5,510 nt of DNA from Bacillota bacterium. Lineage in GTDB: Bacteria > Bacillota_I > Bacilli_A > Acholeplasmatales > Acholeplasmataceae. How positions within the stretch are numbered: the first letter of the stretch is position 1; every line of letters begins with the position of its first letter. The notes below the pieces were generated by a model that did no database searches, was not told the origin of the DNA, and was given only the letters and a program-made list of their open reading frames with translations. Below are positions 1-5,510 of the stretch, in pieces. The stretch lies in contig JAURNN010000062.1 in the NCBI GenBank assembly GCA_030830185.1, forward strand, positions 1-5,510. Direction: 5' to 3'. A program made the position numbers and the translations under genes.

Positions 1-207
1 ATGACTATGGGAAAATTAGATGATTCCGTAGTCACAGAACAAGCATTTGAAAAAACACTAAAAATGAATCAAGAATTAAAGTTACCGTCAATATCGATGG
101 GGATGTCAGATGATTATGAACTTGCATTAAAATATGACACCACGCATCTTAGATTAGGCCGTTATTTTAAATCAATATTAGAGGATAAAAATGGGACTTT
201 TTCGTAA
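1..207 (+). CDS. yggS: YggS/YlmE (PLPBP) family pyridoxal-phosphate homeostasis protein, C-terminal part
   Basis: This is the last 68 residues of a cytosolic PLP-binding protein of the YggS/YlmE/PROSC family. These are TIM-barrel proteins that hold pyridoxal 5'-phosphate and help keep B6 and amino-acid pools in balance, with no well-established catalytic reaction. The visible part carries the family's phosphate-binding signature SMGMSDDYE (visible residues 32-40), followed by an RLG (51-53) matching the usual R-x-G near the C-terminus. The MTM at the left edge matches the internal 'GLMTM' strand of the family, so the ATG at base 1 is not the start; roughly two thirds of the protein, including the PLP lysine, lies upstream. 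The tail after RLG (RYFKSILEDK) differs from the common 'GTAIFG' ending. The gene ends in TAA and overlaps sepF by 17 bp, the same order as ylmE-ylmF in Bacillus. The family call is secure; the exact cellular role is less so. Confidence 0.88.
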   Translation: MTMGKLDDSVVTEQAFEKTLKMNQELKLPSISMGMSDDYELALKYDTTHLRLGRYFKSILEDKNGTFS

Positions 208-514
208 GAAACAAAAAGAAGTCATTCAAGAAAAAGAAGCTTCAGCAAATCGCATTCAATTTCATAAATTAGATCACGCATTTGATGAAAAACTCATTGA
301 ACTTGCGGATATCATAAAAAAAGAGATACCAATCGTGATTAATTTTGAGAATTTAGAAATTGATGATATTAACAAATGCATCGCATTTTTATCTGGAGTT
401 TGTTATGCGATTTCAGGTGAAGTCATTCCTGTTCAAGAAAAAATATTATTATTTGGGAGTGAAGCTTCGTTTGAAGATGGAAGCGTAAAAATGTTTTTAA
501 AAGAACTCAATTAA
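191..514 (+). CDS. sepF: SepF-like cell division protein (short form)
   Basis: This 107-residue protein matches SepF (YlmF), which binds FtsZ and helps tether and align the Z-ring at the membrane. Residues 46-90 carry the SepF core: a beta strand (IPIVINFENL), a helix ending in CIAFLSG (63-69), then VCYAISGEVIPV and a final strand KILLFG (84-89). FLSG and the following GxYAI/G pattern are the family's most conserved part and lie at the dimer/FtsZ-binding region. The N-terminus, MGLFRKKQK, is a short basic-hydrophobic segment that could act as the membrane anchor. The linker to the core is only about 20-35 residues, so the protein is much shorter than B. subtilis SepF (about 150). The start at 191 is supported by AGAGG at 180-184 with a 6-nt spacer. 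It overlaps the end of yggS in another frame, suggesting translational coupling. It was called from core motifs and gene order. Confidence 0.85.
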   Translation: MGLFRKKQKEVIQEKEASANRIQFHKLDHAFDEKLIELADIIKKEIPIVINFENLEIDDINKCIAFLSGVCYAISGEVIPVQEKILLFGSEASFEDGSVKMFLKELN

Positions 515-603
515 ATCGTATGATGAGAAGGACAGCACAATACATTTTATTCAAACAAGCGATCTAGAGACGGTGAGAGTCTAGATGAATCAATGTATAT
601 GGG

Positions 604-606
604 ATC
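604..606 (+). promoter_or_regulatory. T-box specifier codon ATC (Ile)
   Basis: ATC sits on the 3' side of the specifier loop, between the AATGTAT helix strand and the CCTT basal strand of stem I. It is followed by the conserved purine A607. It reads as an isoleucine codon, matching the downstream gene and the anticodon GAU of tRNA-Ile. A second GAATCA at 587-592 also contains ATC, but it lies just below the tip hairpin rather than at the base of stem I, so 604-606 is preferred. Confidence 0.85.
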
Positions 607-635
607 ACCTTTAAATACATTATCAAAAGAAAGTG

Positions 636-648
636 TCAGCAAAGCTGG
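636..648 (+). other. T-box stem III hairpin
   Basis: CAGC (637-640) and GCTG (644-647) form a short hairpin with an AAA loop, extended by a possible U636-G648 wobble. It lies immediately 5' of the antiterminator, where stem III is found in T-box leaders. The same bases can instead pair with 684-694 (see the candidate terminator), so this hairpin may be one side of a structural switch. Confidence 0.6.
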
Positions 649-701
649 AAATAGGGTGGTACCGCGATGATTTCGTCCCTAGGTCTTGTTTTGCGATTTT
701 T
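639..701 (+). terminator. Candidate non-canonical terminator of the T-box leader
   Basis: Bases 639-656 can pair with 677-694 in a continuous 18-position register: 13 Watson-Crick pairs, 2 G-U wobbles, one U-U mismatch (646/687) and a tandem A-G mismatch (650-651/682-683). The helix ends two bases before a run of five T (697-701), so it could act as an intrinsic terminator. It would contain the antiterminator as its upper half and consume stem III, unlike normal T-box terminators, which use a separate downstream GGGACG-type strand. A weaker alternative pairs CGCGA (663-667) with TTGCG (691-695). Neither was energy-tested; function is uncertain. Confidence 0.3.
652..681 (+). promoter_or_regulatory. 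T-box antiterminator hairpin
   Basis: TAGGG (652-656) pairs with CCCTA (677-681), and GCG (664-666) pairs with CGT (674-676). These two helices flank the seven-base bulge TGGTACC (657-663), the universally conserved T-box bulge that receives the NCCA end of uncharged tRNA. The apical loop is ATGATTT (667-673). All canonical parts of the antiterminator are intact. Confidence 0.88.
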
Positions 702-706
702 ATTAT

Positions 707-712
707 AAGGAG
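707..712 (+). promoter_or_regulatory. Ribosome binding site of ileS
   Basis: AAGGAG lies six bases before ATG 719. It fixes the start there rather than at the in-frame ATG at 686, which lies inside the T-box leader and has no Shine-Dalgarno sequence. The spacer AAACAA with G712 can pair with TTGTTTT (686-692), so the start region may be partly structured. Confidence 0.88.
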
Positions 713-718
713 AAACAA

Positions 719-3427
719 ATGGATTACAAAGATACACTCAATTTACCGAATACCGAATTCCCAATGCGTGGTAATTTAGGTGTTAAAGAAGTAGAAATTC
801 AAGCAAATTGGGAAACACTTAATTTATATGAACGCGTCTTAGAGAATAGAAAAGATGCTGTTTCTTTTGTTTTACATGATGGACCACCTTATGCAAATGG
901 CGACATTCATATTGGACATGCACTCAATAAAATTTTAAAGGACTTTGTTTTACGCTATAAAACGATGGCGGGATTCAAAGTAAGATATATTCCTGGTTGG
1001 GATACGCATGGTCTTCCAATTGAAACCGCACTTGCTAAAAAAGGAATCAAAAGAAAAGATATGCCACTTCATGAGTATCGAAATTTGTGTATGGATTATG
1101 CAAAAGAACAAGTTGAAAAACAAAAAATACAATTCAAAAGACTTGGAATTTTAGGAGAATGGGATTATCCATATATAACACTTCAAAGTTCTTATGAAGC
1201 CGCACAAATTAAAGTATTCGCAAAAATGGTGGAAAAAGGACTCATCTATAAAGGTTTAAAACCAGTTTTTTGGTCACCTTCCTCCGAATCAGCACTCGCT
1301 GAAGCTGAAATAGAATACAAAGATGTTGAAGATACATCGATTTATGTTGCTTTTAAAGCAAAGCAATTAAACGATTTTAAACATCAAAATGTTTACTTTG
1401 TGATTTGGACAACAACACCATGGACCATACCAGCGAATAAAGCGGTATCCGTTCATCCAGAGTTAAATTACGCATTTGTCAAAGTGGAAGATCACGTATT
1501 TGTTATTGCAGAGTCGTTAGTTTCTCATGTTGCTGAAAAAGCTGCTTGGGAATCTTTTAACATTCTTGAAGTCGTAAAAGGGTCTCACTTAGAGCATTTA
1601 ACTTATGAACATCCAGTATTCAAAGAAACTTGTCCAATTATTTGTGGTGATCATATCACTGCAGAAGATGGCTCAGGACTTGTTCATACAGCACCAGGAC
1701 ATGGTGAAGACGATTACATCATAGGTAATAAGTATCAGTTAGAGGTTTTCTGTCCTGTAGATGAAAAAGGGTTCATGACTGAAGAAGCGAATCAATTTAA
1801 AGGTTTGTTTTATACGCAAGCCAATGATGCAGTTATTGCAGAACTCCAAGAAAATGGATTGTTACTCAATCAAACTAAATTTATACATAGTTATCCTCAT
1901 GATTGGCGTACATCAAAACCTGTGATTTTTAGAGCAACTCCACAATGGTTTGCCAGTGTAAAAACAATTAAAAAAGACTTATTAGACGCTGTTAAAGAGG
2001 TTACATGGTATCCTTCATGGGGTGAATTACGATTATCAAATATGATTGAAAATCGTGAAGATTGGTGCATTAGTCGTCAACGCGCTTGGGGTGTGCCAAT
2101 TCCTGTTTTTTATGCTGAGAATGGCGATGCAATACTTGATCAAAATGTACTGATGAATGTCGCGAGATTATTTGAAGAACATGGTTCAAATATTTGGTTT
2201 GAAAAAGATGCTTTAGCATTATTACCTGATGGCTATTCACATCCATCAAGTCCAAATGGTATTTTCAAAAAAGAAACGGACATTATGGATGTTTGGTTTG
2301 ATTCTGGAACATCTTACACTGTATTAGAAAACAGAGGCGAATCTTTTCCAGCTGACTTATATCTAGAAGGATCTGATCAATATCGTGGTTGGTTTAATTC
2401 AAGTTTATCAACATCAGTTGCTGCATATGGAAAAAGTCCATATAAGGCTGTGGTATCACATGGATTTGTATTAGATGGTCAAGGACGTAAAATGTCTAAA
2501 TCTTTAGGAAATACAATTGATCCGCTCAAAGTGATGAATGTTTTAGGTGCAGATATTTTAAGATTATGGGTTGCAACTGCAGATTATCAAAGTGATTTAA
2601 GAATAAGTGATGATAATTTAAAACAAATATCAGAAGGTTACCGTAAAATAAGAAATACAATACGTTACATGCTTGGTGTGATTGAAGGATTTGACATTGA
2701 AAAAAATTATATCTCATTTTCAATGCGTGGAAATATGAATCGTGCGATGACATTGAGGTTAGATGAAGTAATTAATGAAGTGATTGATGCGTATGATGAA
2801 TATCAGTTTGATAGAGTATACCGAACACTCATGCCATTTATCATTAATGATTTAAGTGCGTTCTATTTAGATTTCACTAAAGATATATTATATTTAGAAA
2901 AGAAAAATGATTTTGAAAGACGCGCGATTCAATCGACTCTATATGATATCTTGTATACATTACTGAAATTACTGACACCTATTATGCCTCATACTGCATC
3001 AGAGGCGTATCAATTTATTCCAAATAAGTTATTTGAAGATATATATTTAGAAGATATGCCTGAAAAGAGACTTCGTGAACCATTTTTAAAATATTTATCA
3101 TACTTAGAAGATGTTAAAAAAGTACGTGATGTTGTGAATAGTCAGCTAGAAAAAGCGAGAACAGAAAAAGTTATTACAAAATCGATGCAAGCTTCTATTA
3201 CAATATATATTCCTCAGACGATGCTTGACCATATTTTAGACATGCAATTTAGTCTAAAACAAATCTTAATGGTTGCAAATGTCAAAATTGAAATATCAGA
3301 AACATTAAAAGCAACGCTTGAATTATTTGATGGACATGAATGTGAGCGTTGTTGGAATGTTTTTGAAACATTAGAAGATGGAAACGTATGTCAACGTTGT
3401 TCATCTGTACTAAAGGAGTTATTATGA
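719..3427 (+). CDS. ileS: Isoleucyl-tRNA synthetase (IleRS, zinc-finger bacterial type)
   Basis: This 902-residue cytosolic class Ia synthetase charges tRNA-Ile with isoleucine using ATP. It is complete: the HIGH motif (64-67) follows the GPPYANGDI block in the Rossmann domain, and KMSKS lies at 591-595. The CP1 editing domain, which clears mischarged Val-tRNA-Ile, shows the Thr-rich WTTTPWT (230-236) and HTAPGHGEDDY (323-333) with its conserved aspartates. Next comes the helical anticodon-binding domain (about 640-800). The C-terminal zinc finger has Cys875, Cys878, Cys891 and Cys894 as two CxxC pairs. PVFWSPSSESALAEAE and the zinc finger indicate the housekeeping IleS1 form, not the mupirocin-resistant IleS2 form. 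The start at 719 gives MDYKDTLNLPNTEFPMRGNL, the usual N-terminus. The stop TGA overlaps the surE start. All 18 Trp codons are TGG. Expression is probably controlled by the T-box just upstream. Confidence 0.98.
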   Translation: MDYKDTLNLPNTEFPMRGNLGVKEVEIQANWETLNLYERVLENRKDAVSFVLHDGPPYANGDIHIGHALNKILKDFVLRYKTMAGFKVRYIPGWDTHGLPIETALAKKGIKRKDMPLHEYRNLCMDYAKEQVEKQKIQFKRLGILGEWDYPYITLQSSYEAAQIKVFAKMVEKGLIYKGLKPVFWSPSSESALAEAEIEYKDVEDTSIYVAFKAKQLNDFKHQNVYFVIWTTTPWTIPANKAVSVHPELNYAFVKVEDHVFVIAESLVSHVAEKAAWESFNILEVVKGSHLEHLTYEHPVFKETCPIICGDHITAEDGSGLVHTAPGHGEDDYIIGNKYQLEVFCPVDEKGFMTEEANQFKGLFYTQANDAVIAELQENGLLLNQTKFIHSYPHDWRTSKPVIFRATPQWFASVKTIKKDLLDAVKEVTWYPSWGELRLSNMIENREDWCISRQRAWGVPIPVFYAENGDAILDQNVLMNVARLFEEHGSNIWFEKDALALLPDGYSHPSSPNGIFKKETDIMDVWFDSGTSYTVLENRGESFPADLYLEGSDQYRGWFNSSLSTSVAAYGKSPYKAVVSHGFVLDGQGRKMSKSLGNTIDPLKVMNVLGADILRLWVATADYQSDLRISDDNLKQISEGYRKIRNTIRYMLGVIEGFDIEKNYISFSMRGNMNRAMTLRLDEVINEVIDAYDEYQFDRVYRTLMPFIINDLSAFYLDFTKDILYLEKKNDFERRAIQSTLYDILYTLLKLLTPIMPHTASEAYQFIPNKLFEDIYLEDMPEKRLREPFLKYLSYLEDVKKVRDVVNSQLEKARTEKVITKSMQASITIYIPQTMLDHILDMQFSLKQILMVANVKIEISETLKATLELFDGHECERCWNVFETLEDGNVCQRCSSVLKELL
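3412..3418 (+). promoter_or_regulatory. Ribosome binding site of surE, inside ileS
   Basis: AAAGGAG lies in the last codons of ileS, five bases before the ATG at 3424. It selects that start over the in-frame upstream ATG at 3388, which would add 12 residues before the strictly conserved MNILVVNDDG N-terminus. Confidence 0.85.
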
Positions 3428-4164
3428 ATATTTTAGTTGTGAATGATGATGGATATTTAGCACCTGGTATTGAGACGCTAGTTAAGGCAATGGCACTATT
3501 TGGTAATGTGTATGTTGCGGCTCCAAAAGAAGGACAATCCGCAAAAAGTATGGCCATTACAATCAAACAAAATATTAATGTTTTTTATCCTGAACCAATT
3601 GTTGGTGCAAAACATATGATTGTTGTTGAAGGTACACCAGCTGATTGCGTTGGAGTTGCTTTAAAAGCGTTTAATGTTGATTTTGACTTATGTGTCTCAG
3701 GCATTAATTATGGACACAATGTCGCAACAGATATCTTTTATTCAGGTACCGTAGGCGCAGCACGTGAAGCTAAATTTTTAGGGATTCCTTCAATTGCATT
3801 TTCAGCTGCAGCGGTTCCTAATTTAGAGTATTTATTTGATGAAACTGTAAAATTAATGGATGAAATGAAAGAATCAGAACTATATGTAGGACCTTATGTC
3901 TTAAATATTAACTTTCCAAAAGCCCATGTTGCAAAACCATTAGGTGTCAAAATTACTAAACTCGGAAAACGTCATCAACATTCAGATTTTTCTTCAACAA
4001 AAGATGGATTAGTATTTGTTCCTAATTATGGTGTTACCCACTATCTTGAAGAAGATGAAAGTGATATTAAAGCAATAGAAAATGGATATGTATCAATTAC
4101 ACCTTTATCACTAGACAATACAAATCAAGAAGCAATTGAAACAATTTTAAATCATCCATCTTAG
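3424..4164 (+). CDS. surE: SurE 5'/3'-nucleotidase
   Basis: This 246-residue protein is a metal-dependent phosphatase of the SurE family, which removes phosphate from nucleoside 5'- and 3'-monophosphates in the cytosol and is linked to stress and stationary-phase survival. The N-terminus MNILVVNDDG carries the metal ligands Asp8 and Asp9. EGQSAKSMAIT (36-46) supplies the active-site serine region (Ser39). SGINYG (92-97) supplies the metal-binding Asn95, and the family signature continues through DIFYSGTVGAA (103-113). Length is normal for the family (about 250). The ATG overlaps the ileS TGA as ATGA, indicating co-transcription and translational coupling. The gene ends with two tandem in-frame stops, TAG TAA. 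Whether it prefers nucleotides or another phosphate ester cannot be read from the sequence. Confidence 0.96.
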   Translation: MNILVVNDDGYLAPGIETLVKAMALFGNVYVAAPKEGQSAKSMAITIKQNINVFYPEPIVGAKHMIVVEGTPADCVGVALKAFNVDFDLCVSGINYGHNVATDIFYSGTVGAAREAKFLGIPSIAFSAAAVPNLEYLFDETVKLMDEMKESELYVGPYVLNINFPKAHVAKPLGVKITKLGKRHQHSDFSSTKDGLVFVPNYGVTHYLEEDESDIKAIENGYVSITPLSLDNTNQEAIETILNHPS

Positions 4165-4178
4165 TAAGAAGGGATAAT

Positions 4179-5042
4179 ATGGCACATTTTCGGTTACATT
4201 TTTTCAAAGAAAAATCAAGACAAATTGATATTGATCTTTTACTCAATTATTTTAGAGAGCAAGAAGGATTTCATACAGAAATGGATGAAAAATCTGTCCG
4301 TTTTTCTTATGAGCATCAAACGTTGTATGTTGGTTATCAATACAGAATCACGCCAAGGTCAACTGTGCCTGATATATACCGGTTAAGTCCAAATTACTTA
4401 GATGTCAATATACATGTTGATATACCCATTCTTACAAGTGATTTTATGTATCAACATTTTTTAAAAGCAATTGATACCTTTACAAGAACGTTTAAGTTAT
4501 TTATCTATCATCCGTTATTTGAGGATGTTATGCCATTTCGTTATGAATTGCTTACTGAAGTTTTTCGTATGATGAAAGCAAAATATATTGAAAAACATCA
4601 TGAAGAAATGAAAGAGTATGTATTTATTGATCAAAAGATATTATATAAAATGCTCAAATACGAAGATGATATTATCAATTTAAAAGCCTACTATAAAGAT
4701 ATCTTAACCTTTGTGCCAAAATATCAGTTGTTATTTAATGGAAAAACATTGATTCAAGCCATTGAAATACAAGATGGAATGCTCACTGTGATTCCACCTG
4801 AAATCAATACGATTTTTATACGGATGAAAGATCAAACACTTAAAGCATTTGATTATGAGTCCATTGCAAAAAAAGTTGAAAATTTACTTAATAAAGTTCC
4901 GGGTACAATTGAGGGAACCAATGTTTTACTTAAAAAACATGTTCCAAAATTTTATAAAATTTTAAAAAAGGCAACTAATAAAGATATTGATTCTACGTTT
5001 TATTCAATACGAAGTTCAAAACTTTTAGAAGAGGAATCATAA
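4179..5042 (+). CDS. Hypothetical protein, 287 residues, between surE and deoC
   Basis: I do not recognise this protein. It has no signal peptide and no hydrophobic stretch long enough for a membrane span, so it is probably cytosolic. It is rich in Lys, Tyr, Phe and Ile. An apparent mixed alpha/beta part (about 1-110) includes a strand-like LDVNIHVDIPI (74-84). A charged helical middle (about 120-175) contains RMMKAKYIEKHHEEMKEY. A further mixed region has GMLTVIPPEINTIFI (200-214), and the basic C-terminal end has LLKKHVPKFYKILKK (250-264). No Walker, zinc-finger, helix-turn-helix or obvious catalytic motif is visible. The start at 4179 has AAGGG (4169-4173) five bases upstream. It lies 14 bp after surE and 1 bp before deoC, so it is almost certainly part of the same operon. 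Base composition resembles its neighbours, with no sign of transfer. A role with nucleotide or deoxyribose metabolism is only suggested by position. Confidence 0.9.
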   Translation: MAHFRLHFFKEKSRQIDIDLLLNYFREQEGFHTEMDEKSVRFSYEHQTLYVGYQYRITPRSTVPDIYRLSPNYLDVNIHVDIPILTSDFMYQHFLKAIDTFTRTFKLFIYHPLFEDVMPFRYELLTEVFRMMKAKYIEKHHEEMKEYVFIDQKILYKMLKYEDDIINLKAYYKDILTFVPKYQLLFNGKTLIQAIEIQDGMLTVIPPEINTIFIRMKDQTLKAFDYESIAKKVENLLNKVPGTIEGTNVLLKKHVPKFYKILKKATNKDIDSTFYSIRSSKLLEEES

Positions 5043-5043
5043 T

Positions 5044-5510
5044 ATGGATACACTCAATCACTTCATTGATCATACAAAACTAGGTCCAACAGTGAGTTTT
5101 AAGGATATTGATCAACTTATTGAAGAAGGTATTACTTATCAATTTAAAAGTTTATGCATCAACTCTCATTTTGTCTCCTATGTTTCTGAGAAACTGAAAC
5201 ATACAAACATCTTAACATGTACAGTCGTTGGATTTCCTCATGGAAGTCATACAAAAGAAGCTAAAATTGCTGAAACAAAACAAGCGATTTTAGATGGTGC
5301 AAATGAAATTGACATGGTTTTAAATTTAACATACATTCAATCTAAAAATAAAACAAAAACCATCGAAGATATTCAGTCCGTTGTGGATGCAGCCGCTGGA
5401 AGATGTGTGAAAGTGATTCTTGAAACGTGCTATTTAAGCGATGAAGAAATTATCTTTGCTTGCCTTTGTGCAAAAGAAGCAGGTGCGCATTTTGTAAAAA
5501 CGTCAACAGG
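5044..5510 (+). CDS. deoC: Deoxyribose-phosphate aldolase, N-terminal 155 residues
   Basis: DeoC cleaves 2-deoxy-D-ribose 5-phosphate to acetaldehyde and glyceraldehyde 3-phosphate, the last step in using deoxynucleosides as carbon and energy sources. The visible part shows the TIM-barrel signatures in order: IDHTKL (8-13), TVVGFPHG (60-67), DGANEIDMV (84-92) with the conserved catalytic Asp90, VKVILET (122-128), and AGAHFVKTST (146-155), whose Lys152 is the Schiff-base lysine. The window ends two bases into the next codon, presumably the Gly of KTSTG, so roughly the last 65-70 residues, including the second active-site lysine, are not seen. The start lies one base after the stop of the preceding gene (TAA T ATG), with AGAGG (5030-5034) nine bases upstream inside that gene. 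No break or missing key residue is seen in the part present. Confidence 0.97.
   Translation, partial: MDTLNHFIDHTKLGPTVSFKDIDQLIEEGITYQFKSLCINSHFVSYVSEKLKHTNILTCTVVGFPHGSHTKEAKIAETKQAILDGANEIDMVLNLTYIQSKNKTKTIEDIQSVVDAAAGRCVKVILETCYLSDEEIIFACLCAKEAGAHFVKTST

Larger units (their letters stand above)
520..701 (+). promoter_or_regulatory. T-box leader RNA of ileS, Ile (ATC) specifier
   Basis: This leader senses uncharged tRNA-Ile and controls ileS. It opens with TGATGAGAAGGACAG (521-535), close to the usual T-box 5' consensus. Stem I spans about 527-612: AAGG (528-531) pairs with CCTT (608-611), and ATACATT (540-546) pairs perfectly with AATGTAT (592-598). The distal hairpin is CTAG + AC with an AG bulge (564-571) against GTCTAG (579-584), with a GGTGAGA loop as in the T-box tip. 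The specifier ATC (604-606) is followed by A and CC, the canonical position for an Ile codon. A small stem II (617-621 with 632-636), a stem III (637-648) and the T-box proper (653-666) follow. The U in TGGT (660) would pair with discriminator A73 of tRNA-Ile. There is no clear promoter of its own: TATGAT (519-524) resembles a -10 but overlaps the leader's first conserved bases. Confidence 0.93.

Noticed and set aside
1..3. ATG at base 1 as a true gene start
   Set aside because: The residues match an internal strand of the YggS barrel, and the protein would lack its PLP-lysine half. The gene is simply cut by the window edge.
496..524. Promoter for ileS: TTTAAA (496-501) and TATGAT (519-524), 17-nt spacing
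   Set aside because: The implied start near 531 would remove the conserved first bases of the T-box and half of the basal stem I pairing, and the -35 is poor. The true promoter is probably further upstream, in or before sepF.
587..592. GAATCA as an alternative specifier (also containing ATC)
   Set aside because: It sits just beside the distal hairpin, above the 540-546/592-598 helix. Canonical specifiers lie near the base of stem I, as ATC 604-606 does.
686..718. Upstream ATG at 686 as the ileS start, adding 11 residues
   Set aside because: It lies inside the T-box leader, lacks a ribosome binding site and adds residues not seen in the family. ATG 719 has AAGGAG at the right distance and gives the conserved N-terminus.
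950..1132. Antisense reading frame within ileS; similar ones at 2070-2255 and 2526-2753
   Set aside because: Short frames opposite conserved IleRS sequence, with low-complexity Phe/Ile/His-rich translations typical of AT-rich antisense and no supporting ribosome binding site or homology.
3388..3423. Upstream ATG at 3388 as the surE start
   Set aside because: SurE proteins begin almost directly with the MxILxxNDDG strand. ATG 3424 has a strong ribosome binding site and an ATGA overlap.
3282..3566. Antisense reading frame of 94 codons across the ileS/surE junction
   Set aside because: It is antisense to two well-conserved coding regions, has no recognisable product, and is a frame shadow.
1..5510. 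Mobile elements, CRISPR arrays, tRNA genes or defence/toxin systems
   Set aside because: No transposase, repeat array, tRNA cloverleaf or compositional break is visible. The window is housekeeping sequence from end to end.

Overview
The window is low-GC bacterial DNA with tightly packed genes, all on the + strand. The proteins look like those of Bacillota or their wall-less relatives. The 18 tryptophans of the long IleRS gene are all TGG, and TGA ends that gene. This argues for the standard bacterial code (11) and against Mycoplasma/Spiroplasma (code 4). An Acholeplasma-like or other AT-rich Bacillota-related lineage fits best, but that assignment is inference.

Layout: (1) 1-207 is the C-terminal part of a YggS/YlmE-type PLP-binding protein that began before the window. 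(2) 191-514 is a short SepF, an FtsZ-ring assembly protein, overlapping the previous gene by 17 bp. (3) About 520-701 is a T-box leader RNA with an ATC (Ile) specifier, a complete T-box/antiterminator core and no textbook terminator. (4) 719-3427 is ileS, a complete zinc-finger-type isoleucyl-tRNA synthetase. (5) 3424-4164 is surE, a 5'-nucleotidase, starting in an ATGA overlap with the ileS stop. (6) 4179-5042 is an unrecognised 287-residue soluble protein. (7) 5044-5510 is deoC (deoxyribose-phosphate aldolase), cut by the window end just after its Schiff-base lysine.

The gene order is a shortened form of the Bacillus-type ylmE-ylmF(sepF)-ylmG-ylmH-divIVA-[T-box]-ileS cluster: ylmG, ylmH and divIVA are absent between sepF and ileS. 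From ileS to deoC the junctions are -4, +14 and +1 bp with no terminator, so surE, the unknown gene and deoC are probably co-transcribed with ileS and at least partly under its tRNA-Ile-sensing leader. SurE and DeoC both act on nucleotide or deoxyribose breakdown, so the unknown gene between them may share that setting; this is only inference.

I see no mobile element, CRISPR array, tRNA, rRNA or defence locus. The least ordinary features are the T-box leader's missing canonical terminator, with overlapping alternative hairpins in its place, and the unrecognised gene between surE and deoC.
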